Source: Flavobacterium hydrophilum
Lineage (GTDB): Bacteria > Bacteroidota > Bacteroidia > Flavobacteriales > Flavobacteriaceae
Reading direction: 5' to 3'
DNA: 64,000 nucleotides
Assembly: GCF_003202405.1 (NCBI RefSeq)
Contig: NZ_QJHL01000001.1
Span: 1,302,001-1,366,000 of the forward strand
Part shown: piece after piece, positions 35,574 to 43,595 of the stretch
Position numbering within the stretch: the stretch's first letter is position 1
Layout of the letters: each line of letters opens with the position of its first letter
Position numbers and translations under genes: made by a program
The notes under the pieces: generated by a model
The model's database searches: none
Seen by the model: the letters and a program-made list of their open reading frames with translations, nothing else
What the model was told of the DNA's origin: nothing

Positions 35574-35589
35574 TTTTTTAGTTATTAAA

Positions 35590-35949
35590 TCAGTTTTTAG
35601 AGTCTTTTAAAATGCTGGAAATAATCATGTTTCCAATAGGCGTTTTAATAAGTTTATGCTGTGTTTTGTGTAATACAATAGCAACGATTAAATAAAATCC
35701 GGCTATTACAAAAAAACCATAATAGTACTCACCAAGTGCTTTTCCAATCCATAAACTAAGTCCAATATTAAGGAAAAGGGTAAAAAATGCAACAACAGCT
35801 CCAACCGCAATTCTTGATGTTACTGTAGACAATGCGTCTGCAGCGGCAGATACTGTTTTGAGTTTGATTAACTCTAAACTCGTTTTAGTATAATTTTCAG
35901 CTTTTTCATAAAGATTAAGGTTTTCAGATGTTGTTGCATTAGTTTCCAT
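35590..35949 (-). CDS. Holin-X/YqjE-like membrane protein
   Basis: A 119-residue protein with two membrane helices (about residues 48-70, IAVGAVVAFFTLFLNIGLSLWIG, and 77-95, YYGFFVIAGFYLIVAIVL) after a charged N-terminal helix ENLNLYEKAENYTKTSLEL that continues into IKLKTVSAAADALS. This is the layout of the phage-holin superfamily III/YqjE group, found as stress-response membrane proteins; no phage genes are near. It lies between YtxH and the 130-aa protein in one apparent operon. Confidence 0.75.
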   Translation of the reverse strand: METNATTSENLNLYEKAENYTKTSLELIKLKTVSAAADALSTVTSRIAVGAVVAFFTLFLNIGLSLWIGKALGEYYYGFFVIAGFYLIVAIVLHKTQHKLIKTPIGNMIISSILKDSKN

Positions 35950-35983
35950 GATATTTGGTGTTTATGGTTTGAAAGGACACTTT

Positions 35984-36268
35984 TTAGTAGTTCGTTTTTA
36001 TAGCCTTTGCTTCATCTTTAACAGAATTGAAGTCTTCTTTTACCTGATTGAATTTTGCTTTTCCTTCTTCAATAATGTCTTTGCCATTTGAACTTATTGT
36101 GCTTAAGATACCATCTACTTTACCTTTAAGATTATCTCCGTAATCTTTTGATTTATCTTTGATTTTTCTTCTTGTTTCTGAACCTTTGTCCGGTGCAAAT
36201 AATACTCCAATGAATGCTCCCGCCGCTGCGGCTCCTAAAATTCCTAAAATTGTGCTACTAGTTTTCAT
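35984..36268 (-). CDS. YtxH domain-containing protein
   Basis: A 94-residue protein: a glycine/alanine-rich membrane helix (ILGILGAAAAGAFIGVLFAP) followed by KGSETRRKIKDKSKDYGDNL and a long amphipathic helix, the typical YtxH layout. Members are general-stress proteins in Bacillus and common in Bacteroidetes. It begins the run that includes the holin-like and 130-aa genes, 34 bases before the next start. Confidence 0.85.
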   Translation of the reverse strand: MKTSSTILGILGAAAAGAFIGVLFAPDKGSETRRKIKDKSKDYGDNLKGKVDGILSTISSNGKDIIEEGKAKFNQVKEDFNSVKDEAKAIKTNY

Positions 36269-36316
36269 AATGTTTGATTTAAAGATTAATATAAATTGTT
36301 TTAATAATTTTGATTT

Positions 36317-36469
36317 TTAAATTTCGCGACCTTTAATAAGTCTGAACAGTATTGCTATAATGGCAATTACCAATAATATGTGGATAATACTTCCTGCACT
36401 GTATACAAAGAACCCAAGGGCCCAAAGAATGACAAGAATAACCGCGATTGTATATAATAAATTTGACAT
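36317..36469 (-). CDS. lmo0937 family small membrane protein
   Basis: A 50-residue gene, easily missed because of its length. It reads MSNLLYTIAVILVILWALGF, then FVYSAGSIIHILLVIAIIAI and LFRLIKGREI. Two helices joined by a small glycine-histidine turn and the basic end R-I-K-G-R fit the lmo0937 family. It lies 48 bases upstream of the YtxH gene and 36 bases downstream of the porin gene on the same strand, inside the envelope-stress cluster. Function unknown. Confidence 0.85.
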   Translation of the reverse strand: MSNLLYTIAVILVILWALGFFVYSAGSIIHILLVIAIIAILFRLIKGREI

Positions 36470-36505
36470 GGTTTTTGATGTTTATGGTTAATAATAATTG
36501 TTTTT

Positions 36506-37156
36506 CTAATTTAATTTATATGCTAAGTATAAACTTAAGTTGCTGTTTTTTACATCTGGAAAAGTGTAGCTTGTTCCTGCCACGTCTCTCTCTTTACCAA
36601 TAGTTGTTAGTCCATAGTTATAGCGTAATCCAATACTGATTGGGTTGAAATCTAAACCAACACCTGCAGATAAACCGGCATCAAATCTTTCGAAATCATC
36701 TGCATCTAAATCTTCGTCAAATTCAACATCTCCTTCACCTGTTACTTTAGCGTTTACTAAATAGGATGCATAACCACCAACATGAATATTGAAATTGTCA
36801 GTTAAATTAAATCTTACTAATAATGGAACTTCAACATAACCAAGTTTGAATTTAGATGTGCCTTCCACACCAGCAGTGTCGTATTCTAATTCAGCACCTT
36901 TAGTAGTGTATAAAATCTCTGGCTGAATAAAAATGTTATCTGCAATTGGGAATGCGGCAAAAACACCGGCATTAAATCCCCAAAGAACATTTTCATCGTT
37001 GATATCGTCAGAATCAGAATATAGATTCGACATGTTAACACCTCCTTTAATACCGAATTCAGGCCCTACTACTGTGCTGCTTTGAGCAGATACTATTCCA
37101 AATGAAGTCATCATAAAAAGAGATAAGGCGTATAAAAAATTTGATTGCATTTTCAT
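36506..37156 (-). CDS. Outer-membrane beta-barrel (porin family) protein
   Basis: A 216-residue protein with a signal peptide (about 1-24, ending VSAQ) and a small beta barrel of the OMP_b-brl_2 type: PEFGIKGGVNMSNLYSDSDD at the start, NIFIQPEILYTTKGAELEY, LGYVEVPLLVRFNLTDNFNI, GVGLDFNPISIGLRYNYGLT, ending LSLYLAYKLN. An acidic extracellular loop EGDVEFDEDLDADDFERFD is visible. Eight-stranded barrels of this type are common surface proteins; no transport role can be assigned. It precedes the lmo0937 gene and follows the 186-aa lipoprotein gene. Confidence 0.85.
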   Translation of the reverse strand: MKMQSNFLYALSLFMMTSFGIVSAQSSTVVGPEFGIKGGVNMSNLYSDSDDINDENVLWGFNAGVFAAFPIADNIFIQPEILYTTKGAELEYDTAGVEGTSKFKLGYVEVPLLVRFNLTDNFNIHVGGYASYLVNAKVTGEGDVEFDEDLDADDFERFDAGLSAGVGLDFNPISIGLRYNYGLTTIGKERDVAGTSYTFPDVKNSNLSLYLAYKLN

Positions 37157-37191
37157 AATTTAAAAATTTAGTTAATAATTCTAATTTGATT

Positions 37192-37752
37192 TTAATTGAT
37201 TTGTTTTTTAATTTTTTCAGTTTCTCTTAAAAATTCGTATTGTTTTGGTAAATAATGAGTAACTAATTTTAATATCACCGGATCATTTGTTTCTTTTGCT
37301 ATTGATTCAAATAATTTTATCATTTCGGATAAAGAATTGGTAATAACATTTAGATATTCCTTGTCAAAATCAACTTCTTTTTTACCAGCAAGCTCGTATA
37401 GTTCTTTATTTGTAGCTGCTGTGTTTATTTCAGTTATGATAATGAGCTTTTGAGTAGCTATTTTATTAATCTCCTGCAATAACAAACTTTGATTGTTTTC
37501 TATTTCGGTACTGACAAGCTTTATTGAATTTTGTAAACTTTTAAGTTGTGCCAGCTGTGTTTTAGAAATAATTGATTTTGTAATGCTTGCAGTTGCAACA
37601 AAAAAATTAGCTTCAATTTCTTCTGTATTGTTTGTAAGAACGTATTTGTTGTTTCCCTTTTCAGGTTTTTCATTTTCATTACAAGACGAAATAGTTACTG
37701 TTAAAATCACTATAAAAGCTGTCTTTAAAAATGATGGTTTTGATGAGGACAT
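37192..37752 (-). CDS. Lipoprotein, hypothetical, helical
   Basis: A 186-residue lipoprotein: signal ILTVTISSC with the lipid on the cysteine at about residue 24, followed by NENEKPEKGNNK. The mature part is helical, in three or four long helices (FFVATASITKSIISKTQLAQ, LLQEINKIATQKLIIITEIN, KEYLNVITNSLSEMIKLFES), similar in style to DUF4142 four-helix bundles. No motif identifies it. It heads the same-strand run porin-lmo0937-YtxH-holin-like and is 35 bases from the porin. Confidence 0.65.
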   Translation of the reverse strand: MSSSKPSFLKTAFIVILTVTISSCNENEKPEKGNNKYVLTNNTEEIEANFFVATASITKSIISKTQLAQLKSLQNSIKLVSTEIENNQSLLLQEINKIATQKLIIITEINTAATNKELYELAGKKEVDFDKEYLNVITNSLSEMIKLFESIAKETNDPVILKLVTHYLPKQYEFLRETEKIKKQIN

Positions 37753-37830
37753 CTGTTAAAATATTTACTTCATTATTACATTACAAAGATGCTAACGAAT
37801 AGTAAGTTTTACTTTACAGCATAAAAAAGA

Positions 37831-37868
37831 AACGTTATATAATTCCCATTCTGGAAAAATATAACGTT
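37831..37868 (-). terminator. Terminator of the kinase operon
   Basis: AACGTTATAT (37831-37840) and ATATAACGTT (37859-37868) pair around an 18-base loop; an A-run sits on the left. It is 25 bases after the stop of the histidine kinase. Confidence 0.65.
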
Positions 37869-37892
37869 TTTAATAAGGTTTTATGAGAAGAG

Positions 37893-39677
37893 TTATTGAG
37901 GAAGAAACACAGTAAATACAGAGCCTTGACCCGGTTTGCTGTCTGCTGTTATATAACCTTTATGGTTCTCAACAATTTTTTTACAAATAGCTAATCCGAT
38001 TCCGGTTCCGGGATAATCGGTTTTGGAATGCAGACGCTGAAACAGTACAAAAATATTGTCTTTAAATTGTGGGTCAAATCCCATTCCGTTATCCGTAAAA
38101 GTAATTTTAAAAAATTTCTTAAAAGGCTGATCAATTATTTCGGGATATTCATTGGATAAAATTTCTTCACACTTTATAATAATGTGTGGAGCAATTCCGG
38201 GCTGACTATATTTTAAAGAGTTGCCAATTAAATTAATAAAAAGTTGTTCAATCTGATACGGAATTACATCCAGGCTTGGCAGCTTGTCAGCATTTAGATT
38301 TGCTTTCTTATCATCAATGATTACTGCTAACTCTGATTTCACATTTTCAAACAACTCATTCAGATCAGATTTTACAAACTCTTTTTTAGTGGTATTTGTT
38401 TTTGAAAACAATAATAAGTCATCAATTAAAACGCGCATTCTTTTTGCAGAAGTTTCAACTTTTAGAATGTATTCTTTACCGCTTTCAGAAAGTGCTGCTT
38501 TATCTGTTTCAGAAATTCTGGAAATAAAGGTTAGAATTTTGCGTAATGGTTCCTGTAAATCATGACTCGCAACATGATTGAATGATGCAAGTTCTTTATT
38601 GATTTTTACAAGTTCATTATTATGTTCCTGAAGTTTGATATTAAGGAGATGTTCATCAGTAATATCAAAATTTATTCCCAGTAAAATATTACTGCCATTT
38701 TGATCTATAAGCAGTTTTCCGGTAGATTTAAAATGCCTGATTTGATTGTTAGGCTTAACAATTTTATAATAGATAAAAGGAAGTTCTTTATTGTTTATTA
38801 TGCCTTCCATAGAGGTGGCAATAGCTTCTTTGTCATCTGGATGTACGTAATTTAGAAAAGTATCCTTATTAGGTACAAAAGCATTTGGCAGAAATCCTAA
38901 AAGGCGATACAAATTATCTGAATATTCAATCTTATCTGTTTGTAAGTCCCATTGCCAGGTACTGAATTTACCAATAGTTTCTGACTCGGCCATTAATCCG
39001 GATGATATTAAAAGCTTCTTATTGTATATTGTCAGGCGTTCTAAGTCGTTACTTATTTTTCTATAGGCCAATAAAATGAAGGCTAAAGCAACTAAAAACA
39101 ATGAAATTGAAAAAACGGGACCAAGAGAAATTTCCTGATCATATTTTTTCAGACTTTTGTTTAAAAAATCTTTTTCAATGCTATTCATTTCGTCTACCTT
39201 AAAACGAATGTTTTCCATTAGAATACGACCTCCAAACATATGGTTGTCTAATTTTCTTTTGTCATAAGTTTCAGGTGCGCTGTATTTTAAACAATTTTCG
39301 AAAGAAACATAACGCTGTATAATCAGCTTGTATATTTTTTCGAGATTTTGTTTTTGTACCGGATTGTTGGCAGTAAGTTTTTTTAAGGCAATAAAGGAAG
39401 TGTTTACTTTATCGCGTGAAAAAATGTACGGAGCAAGAAAACGATGATTGCGGGTAATCATATACCCACGCTGGCCCGTTTCTGCATCTTTTATTGCCGA
39501 CATTAGCCGCTCAAGTTCTATGTTTATTTCATAGGTGTGCATGAGCAGTTTACTGGATTCGTTTAAATCCTTGTTATGTTTGTAAGCTATTGATGAAAGA
39601 AAGAGTAAAATGAAAATAGCTATTATAAAAATAACTCTCAAATAATTTGAGGAATTAAACTTAGGTATCCATTTCAT
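37893..39677 (-). CDS. Hybrid-free sensor histidine kinase with CHASE3 and PAS domains
   Basis: A 594-residue membrane kinase. Membrane helix 1 at about 13-30; extracytoplasmic CHASE3 domain with its signature DAETGQRGYMITRNHRFL (64-81); membrane helix 2 at about 188-205; PAS_3 domain (FSTWQWDLQTDKIEYSDNLY 238-257, GINFDITDEH 334-343); dimerisation box with phosphoacceptor His372 in SFNHVASHDLQEPLRKI; ATPase with N box NLIGNSLKYS (482-491), DNGMGFDP (529-536) and GTGIGLAICKKIV (557-569). The N-terminal layout resembles phytochrome-like or CHASE3 kinases that often lack an own receiver; the receiver is the separate response regulator 11 bases upstream. The ligand is unknown. Confidence 0.92.
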   Translation of the reverse strand: MKWIPKFNSSNYLRVIFIIAIFILLFLSSIAYKHNKDLNESSKLLMHTYEINIELERLMSAIKDAETGQRGYMITRNHRFLAPYIFSRDKVNTSFIALKKLTANNPVQKQNLEKIYKLIIQRYVSFENCLKYSAPETYDKRKLDNHMFGGRILMENIRFKVDEMNSIEKDFLNKSLKKYDQEISLGPVFSISLFLVALAFILLAYRKISNDLERLTIYNKKLLISSGLMAESETIGKFSTWQWDLQTDKIEYSDNLYRLLGFLPNAFVPNKDTFLNYVHPDDKEAIATSMEGIINNKELPFIYYKIVKPNNQIRHFKSTGKLLIDQNGSNILLGINFDITDEHLLNIKLQEHNNELVKINKELASFNHVASHDLQEPLRKILTFISRISETDKAALSESGKEYILKVETSAKRMRVLIDDLLLFSKTNTTKKEFVKSDLNELFENVKSELAVIIDDKKANLNADKLPSLDVIPYQIEQLFINLIGNSLKYSQPGIAPHIIIKCEEILSNEYPEIIDQPFKKFFKITFTDNGMGFDPQFKDNIFVLFQRLHSKTDYPGTGIGLAICKKIVENHKGYITADSKPGQGSVFTVFLPQ

Positions 39678-39688
39678 TATTATTGCAA

Positions 39689-40138
39689 TTATTTAAGGCT
39701 CAGCAAGAAATTATCACGATTTAATCCTGATGTATGATAATGCCAGTTCAGAGTTATAACTTCATTAATAATTTTTTTAAGTGCATTAAAATCACTAGGC
39801 TTTTTGATGTAAATATTCGCTCCTTCAATAAATGTGTCTTCAATATCCTCATCAGAAGAAGATGTAGAATAAATTGCAATTATCAGGTTTTTAAGATGTT
39901 CGGTTTTTTTAATTTCTATCAAACATTCTTTACCGGTTTTTTTAGGCATATTCAAATCCAGAAATAGAATATCGGGCAATTTGGTATCCGGATTCATTAG
40001 GTGTTCCATTAGCTGTAAGCCGTCAAAAACAAATTCGACTTTGGTTTGTACCTTTACTTCTTCAAAAGCATCTTTGAAAAAAAGTCTGTCGTCTTCGTCG
40101 TCATCGGCCAGTAAAATGTGTAATGCGTTTTTTTGCAT
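39689..40138 (-). CDS. Response regulator, receiver domain only
   Basis: A 149-residue single-domain receiver of the Rcp1-type. Acidic pocket ADDDEDDRLFF (11-21), phosphoacceptor Asp61 in DILFLDLNMPKKTGKE, threonine/serine switch AIYSTSSSDED and lysine in YIKKPSDF. No output domain, so it acts through protein contacts, as do the receivers paired with CHASE3/PAS kinases. It is 11 bases upstream of the kinase start and 19 bases downstream of the AraC-type gene, one operon. Confidence 0.92.
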   Translation of the reverse strand: MQKNALHILLADDDEDDRLFFKDAFEEVKVQTKVEFVFDGLQLMEHLMNPDTKLPDILFLDLNMPKKTGKECLIEIKKTEHLKNLIIAIYSTSSSDEDIEDTFIEGANIYIKKPSDFNALKKIINEVITLNWHYHTSGLNRDNFLLSLK

Positions 40139-40157
40139 TGATTAAAGTATTTGGGTT

Positions 40158-40709
40158 TTATTTTAAATTTTCTCTTCTTTTTTTAATAATTCTCAGAAAT
40201 GCTGAAGGTGTTATTCCGGTTGTATTTTTGAACTGAGTACTTAAATGGGCAACACTGGAATAATTAAGTAAAAAAGCAATTTCGGTTAAACTCATTTCGT
40301 TTACAATCATTAGCTGTTTTGCTCTTTCAATTTTTTGAATAATTATAAAATTTTCAATAGATGAATAGGTTACTTCAGAAAATACATTTGATAAATAACC
40401 ATAACTGTGATTTAATTTATCAGCTAGATATGCTGAACTTTTAAAGTTGTTATTATCATCTGTATATACTAATTCTATTATGGCGTCCTTTATCTTTTGA
40501 ACCAAAACACTTTTTTGATTTTCTACAACTTCAAAACCAAAAGGGGTTAAACTATTTTTAAGTTCATCTAATGATTCACTGCTAAGATTTTCATCTAGTT
40601 CAATTTCACCAAATCCTAAGGTTGAAAAGTTTAGATTTTGCTCCTCCAGTTTTTGTTTTAGAAAAAGTGTGCAAATTGTATTGATATCAAATTTTATAAA
40701 TAATTTCAT
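40158..40709 (-). CDS. AraC family regulator
   Basis: A 183-residue protein with a short N-terminal half of unknown type (MKLFIKFDINTICTLFLKQK; FGEIELDENLSSESLDEL, ferredoxin-like in pattern) and a C-terminal AraC helix-turn-helix pair (SSAYLADKLNHSYGYLSNVF, and MSLTEIAFLLNYSSVAHLST with QFKNTTGITPSAFLR). It leads the operon AraC-receiver-kinase. The N-terminal part may take signals from the receiver, but this is inference. A likely target is the neighbouring stress-type cluster, or CsbD across the next gap. Confidence 0.85.
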   Translation of the reverse strand: MKLFIKFDINTICTLFLKQKLEEQNLNFSTLGFGEIELDENLSSESLDELKNSLTPFGFEVVENQKSVLVQKIKDAIIELVYTDDNNNFKSSAYLADKLNHSYGYLSNVFSEVTYSSIENFIIIQKIERAKQLMIVNEMSLTEIAFLLNYSSVAHLSTQFKNTTGITPSAFLRIIKKRRENLK

Positions 40710-40802
40710 TTTTGTAAAAAAATATGGTTAAAGATAACTAATTTAATTTGATTTATGCGTTAATATTGGCTTTTAGGTAAGGTAATCTTTAAGGCTTGAA
40801 AA

Positions 40803-40840
40803 TCAAAAAAATACCGCCTAAGAAAAGTTAAGCGGTATTG
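40803..40840 (-). terminator. Terminator of the CsbD gene
   Basis: AATACCGC (40810-40817) and GCGGTATT (40832-40839) form the stem, extended inward by CTAA/TTAA; an A-run (T on the minus strand) is on the left. It lies 19 bases past the CsbD stop. Confidence 0.75.
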
Positions 40841-40857
40841 AATATTTTGAGATGATG

Positions 40858-41043
40858 TTATAAATCTGATACAATTTCATCCCATTCTTCTTTTGTTTTA
40901 CCTAGTTTTTGCTGTATTTTTCCATAAATTTCATCTTCTTTTCCTTCTTCATATAGCAAATCATCATCGGTCAAATCAGCATATTTTTGTTTTAATTTTC
41001 CTTTAAACTCGTTCCAGTTTCCTTTTATTTCAGTAGTATTCAT
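40858..41043 (-). CDS. CsbD family protein
   Basis: A 61-residue soluble protein with the CsbD signature: [20 protein letters not shown], then [20 protein letters not shown] and [18 protein letters not shown]. CsbD-like proteins are small, hydrophilic and strongly induced in general stress in several bacteria. Context here supports that: same-strand YtxH, holin-like and kinase genes follow. It has its own terminator. Confidence 0.92.
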   Translation of the reverse strand: MNTTEIKGNWNEFKGKLKQKYADLTDDDLLYEEGKEDEIYGKIQQKLGKTKEEWDEIVSDL

Positions 41044-41187
41044 GGCTTATATGTTTTTTAAATTAATATAATGTAAAATTCAAAATTTCATTGATGTTTT
41101 ATGTTATATAAATTTTTCAAACTGTTGTATAATTCACATTTTACTGTTTGTAAAGCCCATTCCTAAGACTTTTTTAAACGATGAATA

Positions 41188-41208
41188 CTTATTAGACATA
41201 ATAAGTCT
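41188..41208. repeat. Two overlapping inverted repeats in the CsbD-OmpA gap
   Basis: CTTATTAGACATAATAAG (41188-41205) and AGACATAATAAGTCT (41194-41208) are alternative hairpins that share bases. They lie 55 bases before the -7 box of the OmpA gene; an operator or a mutually exclusive pair of structures is possible. Confidence 0.3.
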
Positions 41209-41261
41209 AAGATGTTACATCAAATCAATGTTTTGGTAATACACTTTCAAATCTATTATTG

Positions 41262-41269
41262 TAGTTTTG
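41262..41269 (+). promoter_or_regulatory. Promoter -7 box of the OmpA gene
   Basis: TAGTTTTG matches TANNTTTG and ends 30 bases before the ATG at 41300. An in-frame ATG-like start nearer (41267) would overlap the box and is excluded. Confidence 0.55.
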
Positions 41270-41299
41270 CCGCCAATTAAACCTAAAACCCCTATTTTA

Positions 41300-43483
41300 A
41301 TGAAAAAACAATTACTCATTCTATTAACTTTGAGTTCTTTTGTTGCACAAGCGCAATCTTATTCAGGTTATTTTCATGACAATTATGCCGGTGTACAAAG
41401 TGTACTTTTTAACCCAGCATCAATAGCTGATTCCCGTTTTAAAACCGATATTAATTTGTTTTCTGTCAGCAGTGCTGTTAGTAATGATTTGTACGGTGTT
41501 AAACTTTTTGATGTTTATAAAGATGGTTATGATTTTGACAGTCAGTCTAAAATGACCCCGTCTAATGCAAACAATGCTCTCATAAATTTGGATATCATGG
41601 GACCATCATTTATGTTTAATATTGCTCCAAAACATACATTGGCACTTTTTACCAGAGCAAGATCAATTACAAATCTTAGAGATGTTAATGGTAGTCTTAT
41701 TGATCAGGTAAAGGATGGTCTGGATCAGGCAAGCGGTTTTGGTCCTATTAATGCAGGCAGTCCAAACGGAGCTGCGCATGCATGGGGAGAATTAGGACTT
41801 TCTTATGCAGCAGTTTTGTTAAATAAGAACCAACATTTCTTAAAAGGAGGTTTAACTGCAAAATATCTACAAGGTGTTGGAAATGCATATATTCAGGGGA
41901 AAAATGCCAGTGCATCATTACAAGAAGATACCAATAATCCGGAAAACAGTAAATTATTTACAACTGGGGAAATGATAATTGGCGGAAGCCAGGACTGGGA
42001 AGCCAATGAAGACTATGAGTTTGATATAAATTCAAGTGGAATAGGTTTTGATTTTGGATTTGTTTACGAGTGGAGACCGGATTATGCTAAATATGATTTA
42101 AATAATGCAAAACCTGCTGATAATAATTTCAGGGATCTGAATAAGTATAAGTTGCGTTTCGGATTATCGGTTACCGATATTGGTTCTATAAATTATAAAA
42201 AATCAAAACAGGATATCTATGATATATCAGGTGAACTTACTCAGGAAATGATTGACGATACAGATAATTTATACGATTTATTAAATGATCGCTATACAAA
42301 AACATCAACTTCAAAAGGAGTTAAAACAAATTTGCCGACAGCACTTCATGCAGACGTTGACTGGAATATCCATAATAAATTCTATCTGAATCTAAATGGA
42401 GATATCAGTATGGTTTCAAATTCAAAATTAAACGCAGTTAATATTGCTGATAGAGTAAGTTTGACTCCTCGTTATGAAAGCAGATGGTTTAGTTTTTATG
42501 TTCCTGTTACCTGGATGGAATATAGCGGAACTCAGATAGGTACAGGCTTGCGTGTAGGAACTTTCTTTGTTGGTTCTGGATCAATTGTTTCTAATTTAGT
42601 TTCTAAAGAATCAAAAGCAGCCGACTTTTACGTTGGACTTAAGATTCCGGTTTACCAAAAGAAATTTAAAGACAGAGATCAGGACGGTGTTATTGATAAA
42701 CAAGATTCTTGTAAAAAAGTTGCGGGACCAATTGAAAATAAAGGTTGTCCTTGGCCTGATACCGATGGTGATAAAGTTTTGGATAAAGATGATGCTTGTC
42801 CTGATGTCGCTGGTCCTGTTGAAAACAAAGGCTGTCCCTGGAAAGATACAGATGGAGATACTTTATTAGATAATGTAGATGCATGTCCAACAGTTTCTGG
42901 TCCGGTAGAAAATAAGGGTTGTCCATGGCCGGATACAGATGGTGACACCGTTTTAGATAAAGATGATGCCTGTCCGGATGTTGCAGGTTTAGTAGAAAAC
43001 AAGGGATGTCCGGTTTTGGATACTGATAAAGACGGAGTTGCAGATAATGTAGATGATTGTCCATTAATTGCGGGACCAGCAGCTAATAAAGGTTGTCCTG
43101 AAGTTAATAAAGCAGCTTTGGCACAATTACAGGTAGAAGCAAAATCTATTTTCTTTACATCAGGTAAAGCTACTTTAAGTGATGCTAAAAAAGTAGAAAC
43201 ATCAGGGAGACTTGATGCAATCAAAGAAATTTTGAAAAATTATCCAAATGCAAAGTTTGCTGTTTACGGTCATACTGATAATGTTGGGAATGATAAAGTA
43301 AATCAAAAATTATCTGAAGAAAGAGCAAAAGTTATTATGGACGCTTTAATTGAAAAAGGAGTAAATCCTGCTAACTTGACATCACAGGGATTTGGAGCTA
43401 CAAAACCAGTTAAGTCTAATAAAACAGCTGCCGGAAGAGCAGAAAACAGAAGAACAGAAATTGTTTATTTAGGTAATTTCTAA
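41300..43483 (+). CDS. OmpA family protein with N-terminal barrel and thrombospondin type-3 repeats
   Basis: A 727-residue outer-membrane protein. Signal peptide (MKKQLLILLTLSSFVAQAQS), a barrel of the DUF5723 type (GYFHDNYAGVQSVLFNPASI to about residue 450), five calcium-binding thrombospondin type-3 units (DxDGDxxLDxxDxCP...ENKGCP, 42670-43095) and a C-terminal OmpA domain that binds peptidoglycan (ATLSDAKKVETSGRLDAI, YGHTDNVGNDKVNQKLSEER, GAGRAENRRTEI-type end). This arrangement anchors the outer membrane to the wall and is typical for Bacteroidetes, including proteins of the gliding and T9SS envelope. ATG 41300 is preferred over 41267 because of the signal peptide and the promoter. A terminator follows. 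Confidence 0.93.
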   Translation: MKKQLLILLTLSSFVAQAQSYSGYFHDNYAGVQSVLFNPASIADSRFKTDINLFSVSSAVSNDLYGVKLFDVYKDGYDFDSQSKMTPSNANNALINLDIMGPSFMFNIAPKHTLALFTRARSITNLRDVNGSLIDQVKDGLDQASGFGPINAGSPNGAAHAWGELGLSYAAVLLNKNQHFLKGGLTAKYLQGVGNAYIQGKNASASLQEDTNNPENSKLFTTGEMIIGGSQDWEANEDYEFDINSSGIGFDFGFVYEWRPDYAKYDLNNAKPADNNFRDLNKYKLRFGLSVTDIGSINYKKSKQDIYDISGELTQEMIDDTDNLYDLLNDRYTKTSTSKGVKTNLPTALHADVDWNIHNKFYLNLNGDISMVSNSKLNAVNIADRVSLTPRYESRWFSFYVPVTWMEYSGTQIGTGLRVGTFFVGSGSIVSNLVSKESKAADFYVGLKIPVYQKKFKDRDQDGVIDKQDSCKKVAGPIENKGCPWPDTDGDKVLDKDDACPDVAGPVENKGCPWKDTDGDTLLDNVDACPTVSGPVENKGCPWPDTDGDTVLDKDDACPDVAGLVENKGCPVLDTDKDGVADNVDDCPLIAGPAANKGCPEVNKAALAQLQVEAKSIFFTSGKATLSDAKKVETSGRLDAIKEILKNYPNAKFAVYGHTDNVGNDKVNQKLSEERAKVIMDALIEKGVNPANLTSQGFGATKPVKSNKTAAGRAENRRTEIVYLGNF
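42670..43095 (+). repeat. Five tandem thrombospondin type-3 coding units
   Basis: Units of about 27 codons with DTDGDxxLDxxDxCP and GPxENKGCP. Neighbouring units are so similar (GPVENKGCPW, DTDGDTVLDKDDACPDVAG) that unit number may vary between strains through slippage. Antisense frames through this block stay open only because of the repeat composition. Confidence 0.85.
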
Positions 43484-43504
43484 TTGCAATTGAATATAAA
43501 TACT

Positions 43505-43535
43505 AAAAGCCATTCTTAATTGAGTGGCTTTTTTT
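43505..43535 (+). terminator. Terminator of the OmpA gene
   Basis: AAAAGCCA (43505-43512) and TGGCTTTT (43525-43532) form the stem, with a T-run after. The stop is at 43483. Confidence 0.8.
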
Positions 43536-43542
43536 ATTTTTG
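43535..43542 (+). promoter_or_regulatory. Promoter -7 box of pyrF
   Basis: TATTTTTG matches TANNTTTG and directly follows the OmpA terminator. It is downstream of an open ATG at 43524, so the start at 43596 is used. Confidence 0.5.
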
Positions 43543-43595
43543 TATGCTTTCTAAAAGAATCATTTCTTAAAATTGAAAGAACTAAAAAATCAACA

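Noticed and set aside
42670..43095. CRISPR-like tandem repeat
   Set aside because: Repeat units are codons of the calcium-binding repeats in an open frame, with no spacers.
42679..43224. Long open frames antisense to the OmpA repeat region
   Set aside because: They run through the antisense of the thrombospondin repeats, with composition (P, S, G runs) set by the sense codons; no start signal or family.
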